Source of the DNA: WJJR01 sp964440935
GTDB lineage: Bacteria; Zixibacteria; MSB-5A5; WJJR01
Reading direction: 5' to 3'
NCBI GenBank assembly: GCA_964440935.1
Contig: CAYTTY010000013.1
Location: 1 to 64,000, forward strand
DNA length: 64,000 nt
In this document: positions 1 through 9,054 of the stretch, one piece after another
Layout: each line of letters begins with the position of its first letter
Position numbering within the stretch: the stretch's first letter is position 1
The notes under the pieces: model-generated
The model's input: the letters and a program-made list of their open reading frames with translations, nothing else
What the model was told of the DNA's origin: nothing
The model's database searches: none
Program-made: the position numbers and the translations under genes

Positions 1-2
1 TT

Positions 3-296
3 TCCAACAGGAGTTTACACCCACTCCTTTTTACAGGAAAGATCGGACATCACCCCAATGCTGCCCCATCTCAGGACGCGGCATCGGCCGTTTACGCGGC
101 CAATGAACAACAGGTAGCCGTAGTCATCGTTAGGCATAGCGAGAATCGACCCCGACTTTCGGCTTTTGGGCTTGGCCATATCCCCGAAAAAGGAGTAAGA
201 GCGTCGATATTGGTATGGCGAAGGCCATGGACAATGGCTATGTTAACGGCCAACAGGGTAACTCTTTCTTCGTTTGGTATGCTGAAAACTCGCTGA
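3..296 (+). other. Unassigned left-edge region with an open frame
   Basis: The first 400 bases contain no gene I recognise. One plus-strand frame is open from the window edge to a TGA at 294-296, about 97 codons, and could be the C-terminal end of a gene cut by the edge. Its translation shows no motif, and a competing minus-strand frame of 80 codons overlaps it (92-334), so neither is supported. A short inverted repeat (AGGAGT...ACTCCT followed by T) near 10-35 may be a chance hairpin. Confidence 0.15.
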
Positions 297-400
297 TTAT
301 CTTGCCAACGATGGATTGGCACCCTCACATTCAAGGCCAGGGAGGCACAGCATCGGAATCTTTAGGACCAACATAGCGTACTCTTCGCCAAGTAGGCCGC

Positions 401-2002
401 GTGCGTAAACTCCGCGTTGCGATAATCGACATCGTTTCCAAATCCGCCAATCCCGGTCTTTGGGGCCGGGTGATGAACGCGAACTTTGCGAGCATTATGC
501 CACAGGTCATTGCAACCTGGTGCGAAGAAAAAGGGCACGATGTCACCCTCACGTGCTATACCGGCTTTGAAGACCTTAAGGAAGAGCTGCCCGACACTCC
601 GGATCTCATCTTCGTCAGCGCCTTCACGCAAGCGGCCCATTTATCCTATGCCCTCAGCAATTACTACCGTTTGCAAGGGGCAGTAACGGCGATTGGCGGT
701 CCGCATGCCCGTTGCTACCCGGAGGATGCCCAGCGGTTCTTCGATTACGTTTGTGGGTTTACCGACAAGGGGACCATCAGCGATCTGCTGAGTGACTGTT
801 CGCCGCACCGGCCGACCGGAATGCGTCTGGATGCGAACGCACAACCGACGCAACTCCCCGGCGTCCGCGAACGATGGAAGTTTATCGAGGCCACATTGCG
901 TAAGGCGCCGGCAATCAAGATCGTGCCGATGATCGCCAGTGTCGGGTGTCCGTATACGTGCAGCTTCTGCATCGATGCCGATGTACCGTACGATCCACTC
1001 GATCTGGATGTGATCAAAGAGGATCTGCGTTTCCTGATGACGAAGTACAAACGTCCCAGAGTCGGCTGGCATGATCCCAACTTTGGCGTCCGTTTCGACG
1101 ACATCATGGCGGCCATCGAAGAGACTGTTCCCGGTGACCGCGTTGACTTCATCGCCGAAAGCAGCCTCTCGTTGCTATCGGAGAGTCACGTCGCACGTTT
1201 GGCCAAGGTCGGCTTCAAGGCACTGCTACCGGGAATCGAAACATGGAATGATCTCGGCGGCAAATCCAAAACGGGCAGCACCGTCGGCATGGAAAAAGTG
1301 CGCAAAGTCTCGGATCACGTGAATATGATTCTGCGGTACGTTCCGTACGTTCAAGCCAACTTTGTTTTAGGACTCGACACCGACGAGGGGTCAGAACCGT
1401 TTGAGCTGACCAAGCTTTTCCTCGATCTGTGCCCGGGGGCGTTTCCCGCCTTTTCCCTGCTGACCAGTTTCGGGCGAGCAGCCACACTGAATCTTGACTA
1501 TCAACGCGATGGCCGCGTGTTGGCGTTTCCATTTCACCATTTGAACAACAATCATGCGATGAACGTGCGGGTGAAAAATTATGAGTGGATCGAGTTTTAC
1601 GATCACGTCATCGGTGTGACAAAGCATGCCTGCTCGAAGTCTATGATGTGGCGGCGCCTCAAGGCCAACCGGCCAGGCATATCGGGCGGCTTGAATCTGA
1701 TTCGCGCGTTGTCATCGGAGGGGAATGGCCGTATTCGATACTACACGGACATTCGTCGCCGCCTGACCGAAGATAAGGAGTTCCGGGCCTTTTTTGAGCA
1801 GGAGTCCACAAAGCTCCCGTCATTCTATATCGATCGGATTCGCGACGATTTGGGCCCCTTCTGGGAGTGGTTACCTGAAGGCGGGCTCCATCATGACCCC
1901 CACGCCTATCTGCGCTCCCAGAACCGGGAAGCGCTTGTACAAGTAGGAGTTAAGGGTCGCGACCAGGTTTCGACGATAGCACTGACGGCGGGTAACCCAT
2001 AA
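401..2002 (+). CDS. B12-binding-type radical SAM protein
   Basis: 533-residue protein with two parts. Residues 1-135 resemble a cobalamin-binding Rossmann domain, with a typical AIGGPHA segment near 97-103, but I do not see the DxHxxG cobalamin ligand motif, so the domain may no longer bind B12. The radical SAM core follows, with the iron-sulfur cluster motif CxxxCxxC at Cys183, Cys187 and Cys190 (GCPYTCSFC). Such proteins use S-adenosylmethionine and a 4Fe-4S cluster to start radical chemistry, often methylation or ring formation; the substrate cannot be told here. The start is GTG at 401 with a weak ribosome site. The gene stands alone, 139 bases before the helicase. Confidence 0.85.
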   Translation: MRKLRVAIIDIVSKSANPGLWGRVMNANFASIMPQVIATWCEEKGHDVTLTCYTGFEDLKEELPDTPDLIFVSAFTQAAHLSYALSNYYRLQGAVTAIGGPHARCYPEDAQRFFDYVCGFTDKGTISDLLSDCSPHRPTGMRLDANAQPTQLPGVRERWKFIEATLRKAPAIKIVPMIASVGCPYTCSFCIDADVPYDPLDLDVIKEDLRFLMTKYKRPRVGWHDPNFGVRFDDIMAAIEETVPGDRVDFIAESSLSLLSESHVARLAKVGFKALLPGIETWNDLGGKSKTGSTVGMEKVRKVSDHVNMILRYVPYVQANFVLGLDTDEGSEPFELTKLFLDLCPGAFPAFSLLTSFGRAATLNLDYQRDGRVLAFPFHHLNNNHAMNVRVKNYEWIEFYDHVIGVTKHACSKSMMWRRLKANRPGISGGLNLIRALSSEGNGRIRYYTDIRRRLTEDKEFRAFFEQESTKLPSFYIDRIRDDLGPFWEWLPEGGLHHDPHAYLRSQNREALVQVGVKGRDQVSTIALTAGNP

Positions 2003-2156
2003 AAATAATGGAGAGAGTTGGCCATTTCTCCCGTATACAGATCAAGCGCCACCGACGGGGGGCCGTTGGTGTTCATCTGCACGAAGGCATCAATCTTCCG
2101 CAAGATCAATTGAATCCCCCTATTTAGGCAGACATGCCAGATTGGATTATTGCACC

Positions 2157-3533
2157 TTGAAGACATTCTCAGACTACGCATTTCACCACGACATCCAGCG
2201 CGGTATTGCCAAGATGGGCTACACCGTGCCAACCCCCATTCAGCTCGACACCATCCCCCCTGCCCTTGAGGGCCGCGACATCCTCGCGTGCGCGATGACC
2301 GGTTCCGGAAAGACGGCGGCGTTTGTGCTTCCCCTCTTGCAGCAATTGATGGACAAAAAGCGCCGCGTGACGCGCGCTCTGGTATTGACACCGACGCGCG
2401 AATTGGCCGCGCAAATTACCGAGCATATCGATGCTCTCGCCGCGCATACGTCGATTACCTGTGCATCGGTATACGGTGGCGCAAATATGTCGTCACAAAC
2501 GAGCGACTTTCGCCGCGGTGTCGATATCATCGTCGCGACCCCGGGACGCCTGCTCGATCACTTCCAGTATTCGCATGCCGCACTCAAACATCTTGAATTT
2601 CTTGTGATCGACGAAGCCGATCGCATGCTGGATATGGGATTTCTGCCGGATGTTCGCAGGATTCTGGACCACATCCCGCAGCCCAAACAAACCTTGTTCT
2701 TTTCGGCGACGTTGCCGGGACCGATTGTGTCTCTCTCGCGCGAGATGCTGCAGGATCCGGTTTCGGTCAATGTTGATCGTGTATCGGCGCCCGCGACGGG
2801 TGTCACGCAGACCGTATACCCGGCCAGCCGCACAGAAAAGTCCAGTCTTCTGCTCGATCTGCTCAAGCGCGGATCGCTGGGCAATGCGCTGGTGTTCACC
2901 CGTACGAAGCATCGGGCTAATCGTCTCGCCCAGTTTCTCCAGAAGAACGGGATCGCGTGCGAACGTTTGCACGGAAACCGTTCGCAGAGCCAACGCACCG
3001 AGGCGCTCGCGGGATTCAAGAATGGGACCTTCCGTGTCTTGGTGGCCACCGACATCGCCGCCCGTGGAATTGACGTTACCGCACTTTCCCATGTGGTGAA
3101 CTTCGACGTTCCCGATGTGCCGGAGAGCTACATCCACCGCGTCGGCCGCACGGCCCGTGCGGAGATGACGGGTGATGCGTTAACGTTCGTTGCCGCGGAG
3201 GAAGAGGCAACTTTGCGCACGATCGAACGCTCACTGGCGACGTCCATTCCCCGTGTTCAGTTGGATGGCTTTGACTACATGGCTGACTCGATTAGACGGA
3301 TGCAGCCGGTGAAACATCGGGACATTCCGTCGAATCGTGGTGGCAGTCGTCGCACAACCGGACGGTCGTTCGGCGGGAAACGTCGGCTTCGAGCGGGCCG
3401 TTCCCAGAACAACGAAGCAAAAGTGTATGCCCAGCCCAAACAGGTCGTCGAGGCACCAACCGAACATCTCACGTCGAGCCGATCACGCAGACGGAATTCG
3501 CGACAGTCGAGTGGCCACAACCGGCCGGTATAA
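2157..3533 (+). CDS. DEAD-box ATP-dependent RNA helicase, RhlE-like
   Basis: About 458 residues. Helicase motifs occur in order: Q motif (PTPIQ), Walker A (AMTGSGKT), PTREL, DEAD box (VIDEADRML), SAT, and the C-terminal HRVGRTAR. After the core comes a basic, low-complexity tail rich in Arg, Ser and Gln, typical of RhlE-type enzymes that act on rRNA or mRNA structures. There is no ATG at the expected N-terminus: the family usually begins with Met and then TFSD-like residues, which fits TTG at 2157 (TTG AAG ACA TTC); a second TTG at 2142 would add five residues. The TTG at 2157 overlaps the TGA of an eight-codon upstream frame (2134-2160), suggesting coupling. A strong terminator follows the gene. 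Confidence 0.9.
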   Translation: MKTFSDYAFHHDIQRGIAKMGYTVPTPIQLDTIPPALEGRDILACAMTGSGKTAAFVLPLLQQLMDKKRRVTRALVLTPTRELAAQITEHIDALAAHTSITCASVYGGANMSSQTSDFRRGVDIIVATPGRLLDHFQYSHAALKHLEFLVIDEADRMLDMGFLPDVRRILDHIPQPKQTLFFSATLPGPIVSLSREMLQDPVSVNVDRVSAPATGVTQTVYPASRTEKSSLLLDLLKRGSLGNALVFTRTKHRANRLAQFLQKNGIACERLHGNRSQSQRTEALAGFKNGTFRVLVATDIAARGIDVTALSHVVNFDVPDVPESYIHRVGRTARAEMTGDALTFVAAEEEATLRTIERSLATSIPRVQLDGFDYMADSIRRMQPVKHRDIPSNRGGSRRTTGRSFGGKRRLRAGRSQNNEAKVYAQPKQVVEAPTEHLTSSRSRRRNSRQSSGHNRPV

Positions 3534-3561
3534 ACTCCCGCTGTCCCAGCGATGTTGTATC

Positions 3562-3598
3562 AATGACCCGTGAGATTCTCACTTGCGGGTCATTTTTC
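3562..3598 (+). terminator. Intrinsic terminator after the helicase gene
   Basis: A nine-base-pair stem, AATGACCCG (3562-3570) with CGGGTCATT (3586-3594), encloses a smaller TGAGA/TCTCA hairpin and is followed by a short T tract. It lies 28 bases after the helicase stop codon. Confidence 0.85.
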
Positions 3599-3645
3599 AA
3601 TATCACGGCTTTTCAGGATACGCAACCCACAGGGACTGGAATGAT

Positions 3646-3827
3646 ATAGAGTGATTGTCAGAATTATTTTCCGTTTGGATTTCTATACTCTGTCATCCCC
3701 GTCGGCCGTGGTGGACCGAGACAGTGTCGTAATTGCTTGTGTACGAAGACAATGGATTCCCGCATTCGCGGGAATGACGGCTATGGTTACCTTGTCAATC
3801 GGAAATCTATTCTGACGACCGCTCTAT
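3646..3827. mobile_element. MITE-like element, copy A
   Basis: The ends are imperfect inverted repeats of about 28 bases, reading ATAGAGTGATTGTCAGAAT at the left (3646) and ATAGAGCGGTCGTCAGAAT on the other strand at the right (to 3827), both continuing into TTTCCG. The interior carries a hairpin (ATTCCCGC...GCGGGAAT near 3755-3775) next to TGACGGCTAT. No transposase is encoded. The left end matches the right end of a second copy at 15490-15644 at 25 of 28 positions, so this is a dispersed family and not a chance hairpin. The exact outer boundary and any target duplication are unclear. Confidence 0.7.
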
Positions 3828-4103
3828 CCGCCCCAGCTGTGTGGTCTTCTCAACCGATCGGGGGGCGTACATCAGCAGCTTGGACAACCCGGCGGAAAAG
3901 AGAAAATGCACCTGAAGTCGTTGGCGGGCCATGCATTGAGCCCGGCTAAGCCGTGCAAGCAGGTTTCGCTTGGTCAGAAGTTTAGATGTGTGCCTACCTC
4001 GCTGGGGCGGAGAATCAACTCCCAGCAGGACTCCAGGGTCCGGGTGACCCACGAAGCATATCAACGTACATCGCTCGCAACAATTGTGACGCGGACCTCA
4101 TCC
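3828..4103. other. Intergenic region without a recognised feature
   Basis: About 275 bases between MITE copy A and the end of the interrupted transporter gene. A minus-strand frame of 85 codons (3807-4064) crosses it but runs into the MITE end and shows no domain or plausible composition; I see no RNA gene or promoter that I can defend. Confidence 0.4.
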
Positions 4104-5753
4104 CTACTCCATCGGAATCTCGTATTTCTGTACATCCGGTTCGAGCTTCTTAATGATCGACGCGTGATAGTGTTCCTCTTTGAGCCCGCGGTAGAGACTG
4201 TAGGTCATCACCAACAGCACGAGTGTAAACGGCAGACCGGCGGCAATAGCTGCGCTCTGCAGGGCCGTCAGCCCGCCCCCGACCAGCAGTGCGGCGGCGC
4301 ACAGTCCCTCCATCACCGCCCAGAAGACGCGTTGACCGACCGGTGAATCGAGTTTGCCGCCGGACGTAAGATGATCGGCCACCAGTGAGCCGGAATCCGA
4401 CGATGTCACGAAGAAGATGATCACCAGCAGACCCCCCACGATCGAGGTAACACTGGATAACGGAAACGATTCGAGCATCACAAAGAGCGCGCTGGCGACA
4501 TTTGTGGTGACCGCGGTCGCGATATCGGCAGCGCCCACCGTCTGCAACCAGATCGCCGAACCGCCCATTGTCGACATCCAGAAAAATGACAACAGTGTCG
4601 GCAGGACCATCACACCCAGAATGAACTCGCGCACGGTACGGCCTTTTGATACGCGGGCGATGAACATGCCAACAAACGGTGACCAGGAAATCCACCAGCC
4701 CCAGTAGAAAATCGTCCAGGGGTTCTGCCAATTGCTGCCGCTGGCGCCGTGATAGGTTTCCACCCAGAAACTCAATTGGGGAAGGTTCTGCAGATAGATT
4801 CCGATACTTTGTGTGAACGCTTTGAAGATGTAGGTGGTTGGGCCAACGACCAACAGGAAGAGCATGAAGAACGCCGCCATGTACATGTTGGCCGCACTGA
4901 GTCGACGGACTCCGTTGTCGAACCCGGCGACGACCGAGAATGTTGCGAAGAGTGTAATGATACCGATCAGCAGAACCGCATATCCGGTCTTGGCAGGGAA
5001 ACCGAACAAGTAATTGAGCCCTGAAGACACCTGCGTGACACCCAGACCGAGTGACGTGGCCAGACCGAACAACGTTCCCAACACCGACAGCACGTCGATC
5101 ACATTGCCCCAGAAACCCTAGATGCGGTCACCCAGCAGCGGATAGAAAATCGAACGGATGGTCAGCGGGAGGCCGCGGTTGTACGCGAAGAAGGCCAACG
5201 ACAGACCCACCAGCGCACTTTGCGATGCCTGCGGCGACCGTGGTAGAATGTCGAACATCGGCGACGGTTCGGCGTAATGGTATACCGGTTCGGCAACGCT
5301 CCAAAACATCAGGCCAATCCCCATGCCGGCGCTGATGAGCATGGCGTACCAACTAAAGGCGCTGAATTCGGGCAGCGCATCGGGACCGCCGAGCCTTATG
5401 GAACCGAATTTGCCGGCGGCCAACACAACCATCGCAATGACGAAGAAGTTGGCTGATAAAATGTAGAACCACCCGAAGGTGGCACCGATGTTTTCCATAA
5501 GATTACGGAACAGAACATCGGTTTGTTGCTAATACAGGAAGGTCGCCCCGATAAACAACAGAATCAACGCGCCGGCAATGAGTGACACGTGCGGGTGCAA
5601 ATCGAAGCCGAACTTTCGCCAGTTGCTGTCCCCCGGCACATGACCATGCGAGTCATCGTAGAAACTGGCCTTCGGGATGATCTGCAGGCCACGGATTCGT
5701 TCACGCTGTTCGACGGCGCGCTTCTGCTGTTTCTTCCAGAATGACCGTGCCAT
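4104..5753 (-). pseudogene. BCCT-family transporter with two in-frame TAG codons
   Basis: Reads as one 549-position frame of the betaine/carnitine/choline transporter family (sodium- or proton-coupled uptake of quaternary ammonium compounds, inner membrane). Conserved features are present, such as the WWISWSPFVGMFIARVSKGR segment and about 12 hydrophobic helices, and the length is normal. The frame is interrupted by TAG at 5529-5531, after the first membrane segment, and by TAG at 5118-5120, in the LLGDRI-stop-GFWGN context where, from memory of the family, an aromatic residue usually sits. There is no frameshift. The end is TAG, GGA, TGA. A recently inactivated gene, read-through or sequencing errors are all possible; TAG ends rlmH and other genes here, so the codon is not generally reassigned. 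Confidence 0.8.
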
Positions 5754-5968
5754 TTCGATGGCTTTGGCCTGGTAGGTTTGATCTTGTCCTTTTGGTTGGC
5801 GTTTGGGTTTCAGAAGGCCTCCATCCTAATGCCATGTTCAAATCGCTTGTGTAGATAAAAACCGTGCGGATCACAGACCGACAAGCGGATTGTGTAGTCG
5901 ATTCCAATGTCCGGAGAGATAAAAATGACCGAAAGGATAGGTCTGATCGGACAAGGACTGGACTGAAA

Positions 5969-6051
5969 TGGAGGGGGAAGGATTCGAACCTTCGAAGGCG
6001 TCTGCCGGCAGATTTACAGTCTGCTCCCTTTGGCCGCTCGGGCACCCCTCC
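5969..6051 (-). tRNA. tRNA-Tyr (anticodon GTA)
   Basis: 83 nt with a seven-base-pair acceptor stem (GGAGGGG with CCCCTCC), discriminator A, a T arm with GGTTCGAATCC, a long class II variable arm as expected for bacterial tRNA-Tyr, and anticodon loop CTGTAAA giving GTA. The 3' CCA is not encoded. It follows the tRNA-Thr gene on the same strand, a common bacterial pairing. Confidence 0.93.
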
Positions 6052-6193
6052 CAGAGGCACGGCCCCATATTGAGGCCGAAGGGGTTGAAACAAATGGTGT
6101 TACAGTCGTAAAATCAACGCTTTTATGGTCCTTGCAGTCCGGCCGCCTCGACCGGCGTGCGGGCGAGGCGCCCGCGCTACAATCTCTACATAA

Positions 6194-6266
6194 AGCCGGC
6201 GAAGGGACTCGAACCCCCGACAGGCTGATTACAAATCAGCTACTCTACCAACTGAGTTACGCCGGC
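6194..6266 (-). tRNA. tRNA-Thr (anticodon TGT)
   Basis: 73 nt with acceptor stem GCCGGCG/CGCCGGC, a D arm containing AGTTGGTAGAGTA, an anticodon stem GCTGA/TCAGC around TTTGTAA (anticodon TGT), and T loop GGTTCGAGTCC. The discriminator is U and CCA is not encoded. It lies 142 bases upstream of tRNA-Tyr and is probably co-transcribed with it. Confidence 0.94.
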
Positions 6267-6420
6267 CCGGACAAATCGTATTACGTCAATTCTCTCCGGT
6301 CATTGGGCGGTGTTCCCCACCCTGCTCGAGTTGGCCTGTCGACCACCTCGATGTAGGGTGGGGCTCCTCATTTCGTACGATTATGCTCCGGGATGGTGTT
6401 GGTCATCCCGAATTGTTGGA

Positions 6421-8322
6421 TCAGCCCCCGGTCTGTTCCATCAGCGGCTTTTCGTCTTTCAGGTGCTCTTTAAAGAAATCGACCATCCGTCGATACTGGA
6501 TGAGCAGATTCGACCGCTTGGCCACACCATGTCCCTCGTCCGGGAAGATCAGGGTGTCGACAATGCCGCCCCGCTCGGAAATTGCCTGGGCCATCTGACG
6601 GGCCTCGCCCACCGGCACACGGGGATCGTTTTCGCCGTGGATGATCATCAGCGGCGCCTTGATCTTATCGACATTGGCGACCGGTGAGATGTCATACAAG
6701 TACGCGCTGTCGGTCAGCGGACCGTACTCGGATTCGCGCAGGTGGCGGCGATAGTCGGCGGTGTTTCTCAGGAAGGTCACGAAGTTGGCGATGCCGACGA
6801 TGTCGATCGCCGCTGCATACAAATCGGGGTTGGCGGTGATGCAGGCGAGCGTCATGTACCCACCGTACGAACCACCGGTCACACCGATATTGTCGGGATC
6901 AGCGTACCCTTGATCGATCAACCAACGCGTGGCCATTTCGTAGTCTTTGACCGATTTCCAGCGGTCTTTGTAGTTATCCATATCGAGGAATTCCTGGCCA
7001 TATCCCGCGGAACCGCGCGGATTCACCGCCAGAACTCCAAAACCATTGAGTGCAAAATACTGAAAGTTTCGAATGAACGTTGGGCGGAACTGGCTTTCCG
7101 GTCCTCCGTGCGCGTAGACGATGAACGGAACCTTATCGCCCTTTTCGCTTCCCGGCGGCAGATACAAGTAGGCCCCAATCTGAACACCCTCGATGCTTGG
7201 TATGTGCACCAACTCAGGCTGGACGAGCAAATCGAGATCGACACCTGCGGTGACCGAATAGGTCCATTGATCAAGGGTCTCGGTGCGGAAGTTCCACTCC
7301 CAGCAATCGGGCGGATTCGCCGGTCCGGTGAAGCTGAAGATGATCTTATCCGGACCGTTGAAGGTAACACCGCCAATGATGCCGTCGAGCGGCGGTACCG
7401 GAAGCTCTTCACCGGATGCCATGTCGGCCAAATGCAGTCTGGCATATCCCTCTTCATTGACGACCCATGCCATCGTCTTCCCATCTTCGGAAATCTCAAA
7501 CTCCTCGGTCTCCCAGACAGTGCCTGATTCGAGGAATTCAATGTCCTTCGATTCAATGTCAATCTTCGCGCGACGTGCGATCCCGTCATCGTTGTCATTC
7601 GAGATCACATACAGCGACTTCATGTCGCCGGAAAAATCGACCGCGTAGAAGTTGGCATTACCCTCATGGGGGGTGATGTTTTCAAACGTCAGATCATTCA
7701 GGTTAACCAGATGGAGATCGTTGTCGACGTTCGACGCAAACAGATAGGTCACCAGCCAGTTGCCATCCTTGCTGACGATCCAAGGACCGTTGTATCCCGG
7801 CTCCGTCAAGACCGGACGCGACCGACCGGTCTTCACGTCCATTTCATAGACATAGAAGTCCCTGCCGTTGGCTTCATTGGAGCGGTAGAAGATCTTGGTG
7901 TCGTCGTAGGTCCAAGTGGGATCGGCGATCTGGACATTATCAAGATCGGTGAGTGGTTTCACGATGCCAGTCCGCACTTCAACCAGGTAGAGGTTGGTCT
8001 GTTCGGAACCGCCAACGGCGGCACCAACAATCGCCCATTTACCGTCATGGGAGAGCGAATAGAAATCGATACCGTCGGTGAACACGGTCACCTGCATCGG
8101 CCAGTTTTGATCGGTCATTCGATACAACTGGTTGACACCGGACATTCGCGACGTGAAGCATCGAACAGAGCCGTCTTCAGAGACCTGCGGGCTGAAGTTG
8201 CCGCCGATCTGCATGAAGGTCTCGATGTCCGGTACGTATGCGGAATCGAACAGCTGTGCCGAGGCGGGACCGGCCGCGCACATAATGGCCGCCAACACAA
8301 CCACCCAGAACCTTTTTCGCAT
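6421..8322 (-). CDS. Exported S9-family prolyl oligopeptidase-like peptidase
   Basis: 633 residues. The start chosen (ATG at 8320-8322) gives a good signal peptide, MRKRFWVVVLAAIMCAAGPASA, and is preceded by GGAGG at a good distance; a longer frame to 8478 lacks both. The N-terminal two thirds resemble the WD/TolB-like beta-propeller of S9 enzymes. The C-terminal alpha/beta-hydrolase domain carries Ser485 (GGSYGG), Asp566 (ENDPR) and His598 (DEGHG), so the catalytic triad is complete. Such enzymes trim short peptides outside the cytoplasm. The gene is transcribed divergently from the metal-sensor gene, with 200 bases between the starts. Confidence 0.9.
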   Translation of the reverse strand: MRKRFWVVVLAAIMCAAGPASAQLFDSAYVPDIETFMQIGGNFSPQVSEDGSVRCFTSRMSGVNQLYRMTDQNWPMQVTVFTDGIDFYSLSHDGKWAIVGAAVGGSEQTNLYLVEVRTGIVKPLTDLDNVQIADPTWTYDDTKIFYRSNEANGRDFYVYEMDVKTGRSRPVLTEPGYNGPWIVSKDGNWLVTYLFASNVDNDLHLVNLNDLTFENITPHEGNANFYAVDFSGDMKSLYVISNDNDDGIARRAKIDIESKDIEFLESGTVWETEEFEISEDGKTMAWVVNEEGYARLHLADMASGEELPVPPLDGIIGGVTFNGPDKIIFSFTGPANPPDCWEWNFRTETLDQWTYSVTAGVDLDLLVQPELVHIPSIEGVQIGAYLYLPPGSEKGDKVPFIVYAHGGPESQFRPTFIRNFQYFALNGFGVLAVNPRGSAGYGQEFLDMDNYKDRWKSVKDYEMATRWLIDQGYADPDNIGVTGGSYGGYMTLACITANPDLYAAAIDIVGIANFVTFLRNTADYRRHLRESEYGPLTDSAYLYDISPVANVDKIKAPLMIIHGENDPRVPVGEARQMAQAISERGGIVDTLIFPDEGHGVAKRSNLLIQYRRMVDFFKEHLKDEKPLMEQTGG

Positions 8323-8522
8323 CTTTCCTCCTCGCAAGCGTGTGGTCACAAATAGACGCTCCATTGTAGCCGCCGTCACTTGGCATGTCAAGTCAAGGCG
8401 GGGGTACCTATGGGGCTTACACGTTCGCCCGCTGCAAGTTGCGACAGGATCGTGAAGATTATGGTTGCGTCGGCGCAAACTTCATCCATTGCTTACAGAG
8501 GACTCTTTCAAGGACAGGTAAC

Positions 8523-8915
8523 ATGGCAGATAAAGGTCCAACCCAACCCTCTGTCCCCATCGAAGAGGGAGATACGTGTGATGTGATGCTGTTCGACCCC
8601 GAACGGGTCAATCAGGCCAAACAAACCATGCCTCCTGAACGCCAGGTGGACGATGTTGCCGGTCTGTACCAGTGCCTGGGTCAGCCGACGCGCGTACGGA
8701 TTCTGCATTCGCTGTTTGTGGGCGAGTTGTGTGTTTGTGATCTGGCCCAGATACTCGGACTCAGCGTCTCGGCCGTTTCGCACCAGCTCCGCATCCTCCG
8801 TTCACATCGGCTGGTAAAGTACCGGCGCGACGGCAAGATGGCCTACTATTCGATCGACGACGAACATGTTAAGACGCTGTTCGCGTTGGGTTTAGAGCAC
8901 GTGCAGCACACCTGA
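8523..8915 (+). CDS. ArsR/SmtB-family metal sensor, CadC-like
   Basis: 130-residue winged-helix repressor. The metal-site signature ELCVCD (Cys70, Cys72) lies in the DNA-recognition helix region, and the N-terminal arm has DTC (Cys19) followed by FDPERVN, which closely follows CadC of staphylococcal plasmid pI258. The fourth CadC cysteine (Cys11 there) is Leu23 here. In CadC that residue is reported as dispensable for sensing, so a three-thiolate site for soft metals such as lead or cadmium is plausible. ATG at 8523 is chosen because upstream sequence lacks homology. It precedes the efflux permease by 139 bases and probably represses it. A half-site-like CTCAAAT sits in that gap, too little to call an operator. 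Confidence 0.88.
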   Translation: MADKGPTQPSVPIEEGDTCDVMLFDPERVNQAKQTMPPERQVDDVAGLYQCLGQPTRVRILHSLFVGELCVCDLAQILGLSVSAVSHQLRILRSHRLVKYRRDGKMAYYSIDDEHVKTLFALGLEHVQHT

Positions 8916-9054
8916 TGGCTGTTAACGCTGAAGTGCAAGTGGCCTGCCCCCCTGCCTTCGCGGTAATTCGTTGTCAGATTGCATCTTAAGTAAGAGGATA
9001 GATTCGATCTTGTCGCTTGCACAATTGCTCAAATGACGTACTGATTGTCTCGTA

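Noticed and set aside
5118..5531. Pyrrolysine decoding of the TAG codons in the transporter
   Set aside because: No pyl genes in the window, TAG is a normal stop elsewhere, and BCCT transporters are not known to me as Pyl proteins; kept only as a question in the finding.
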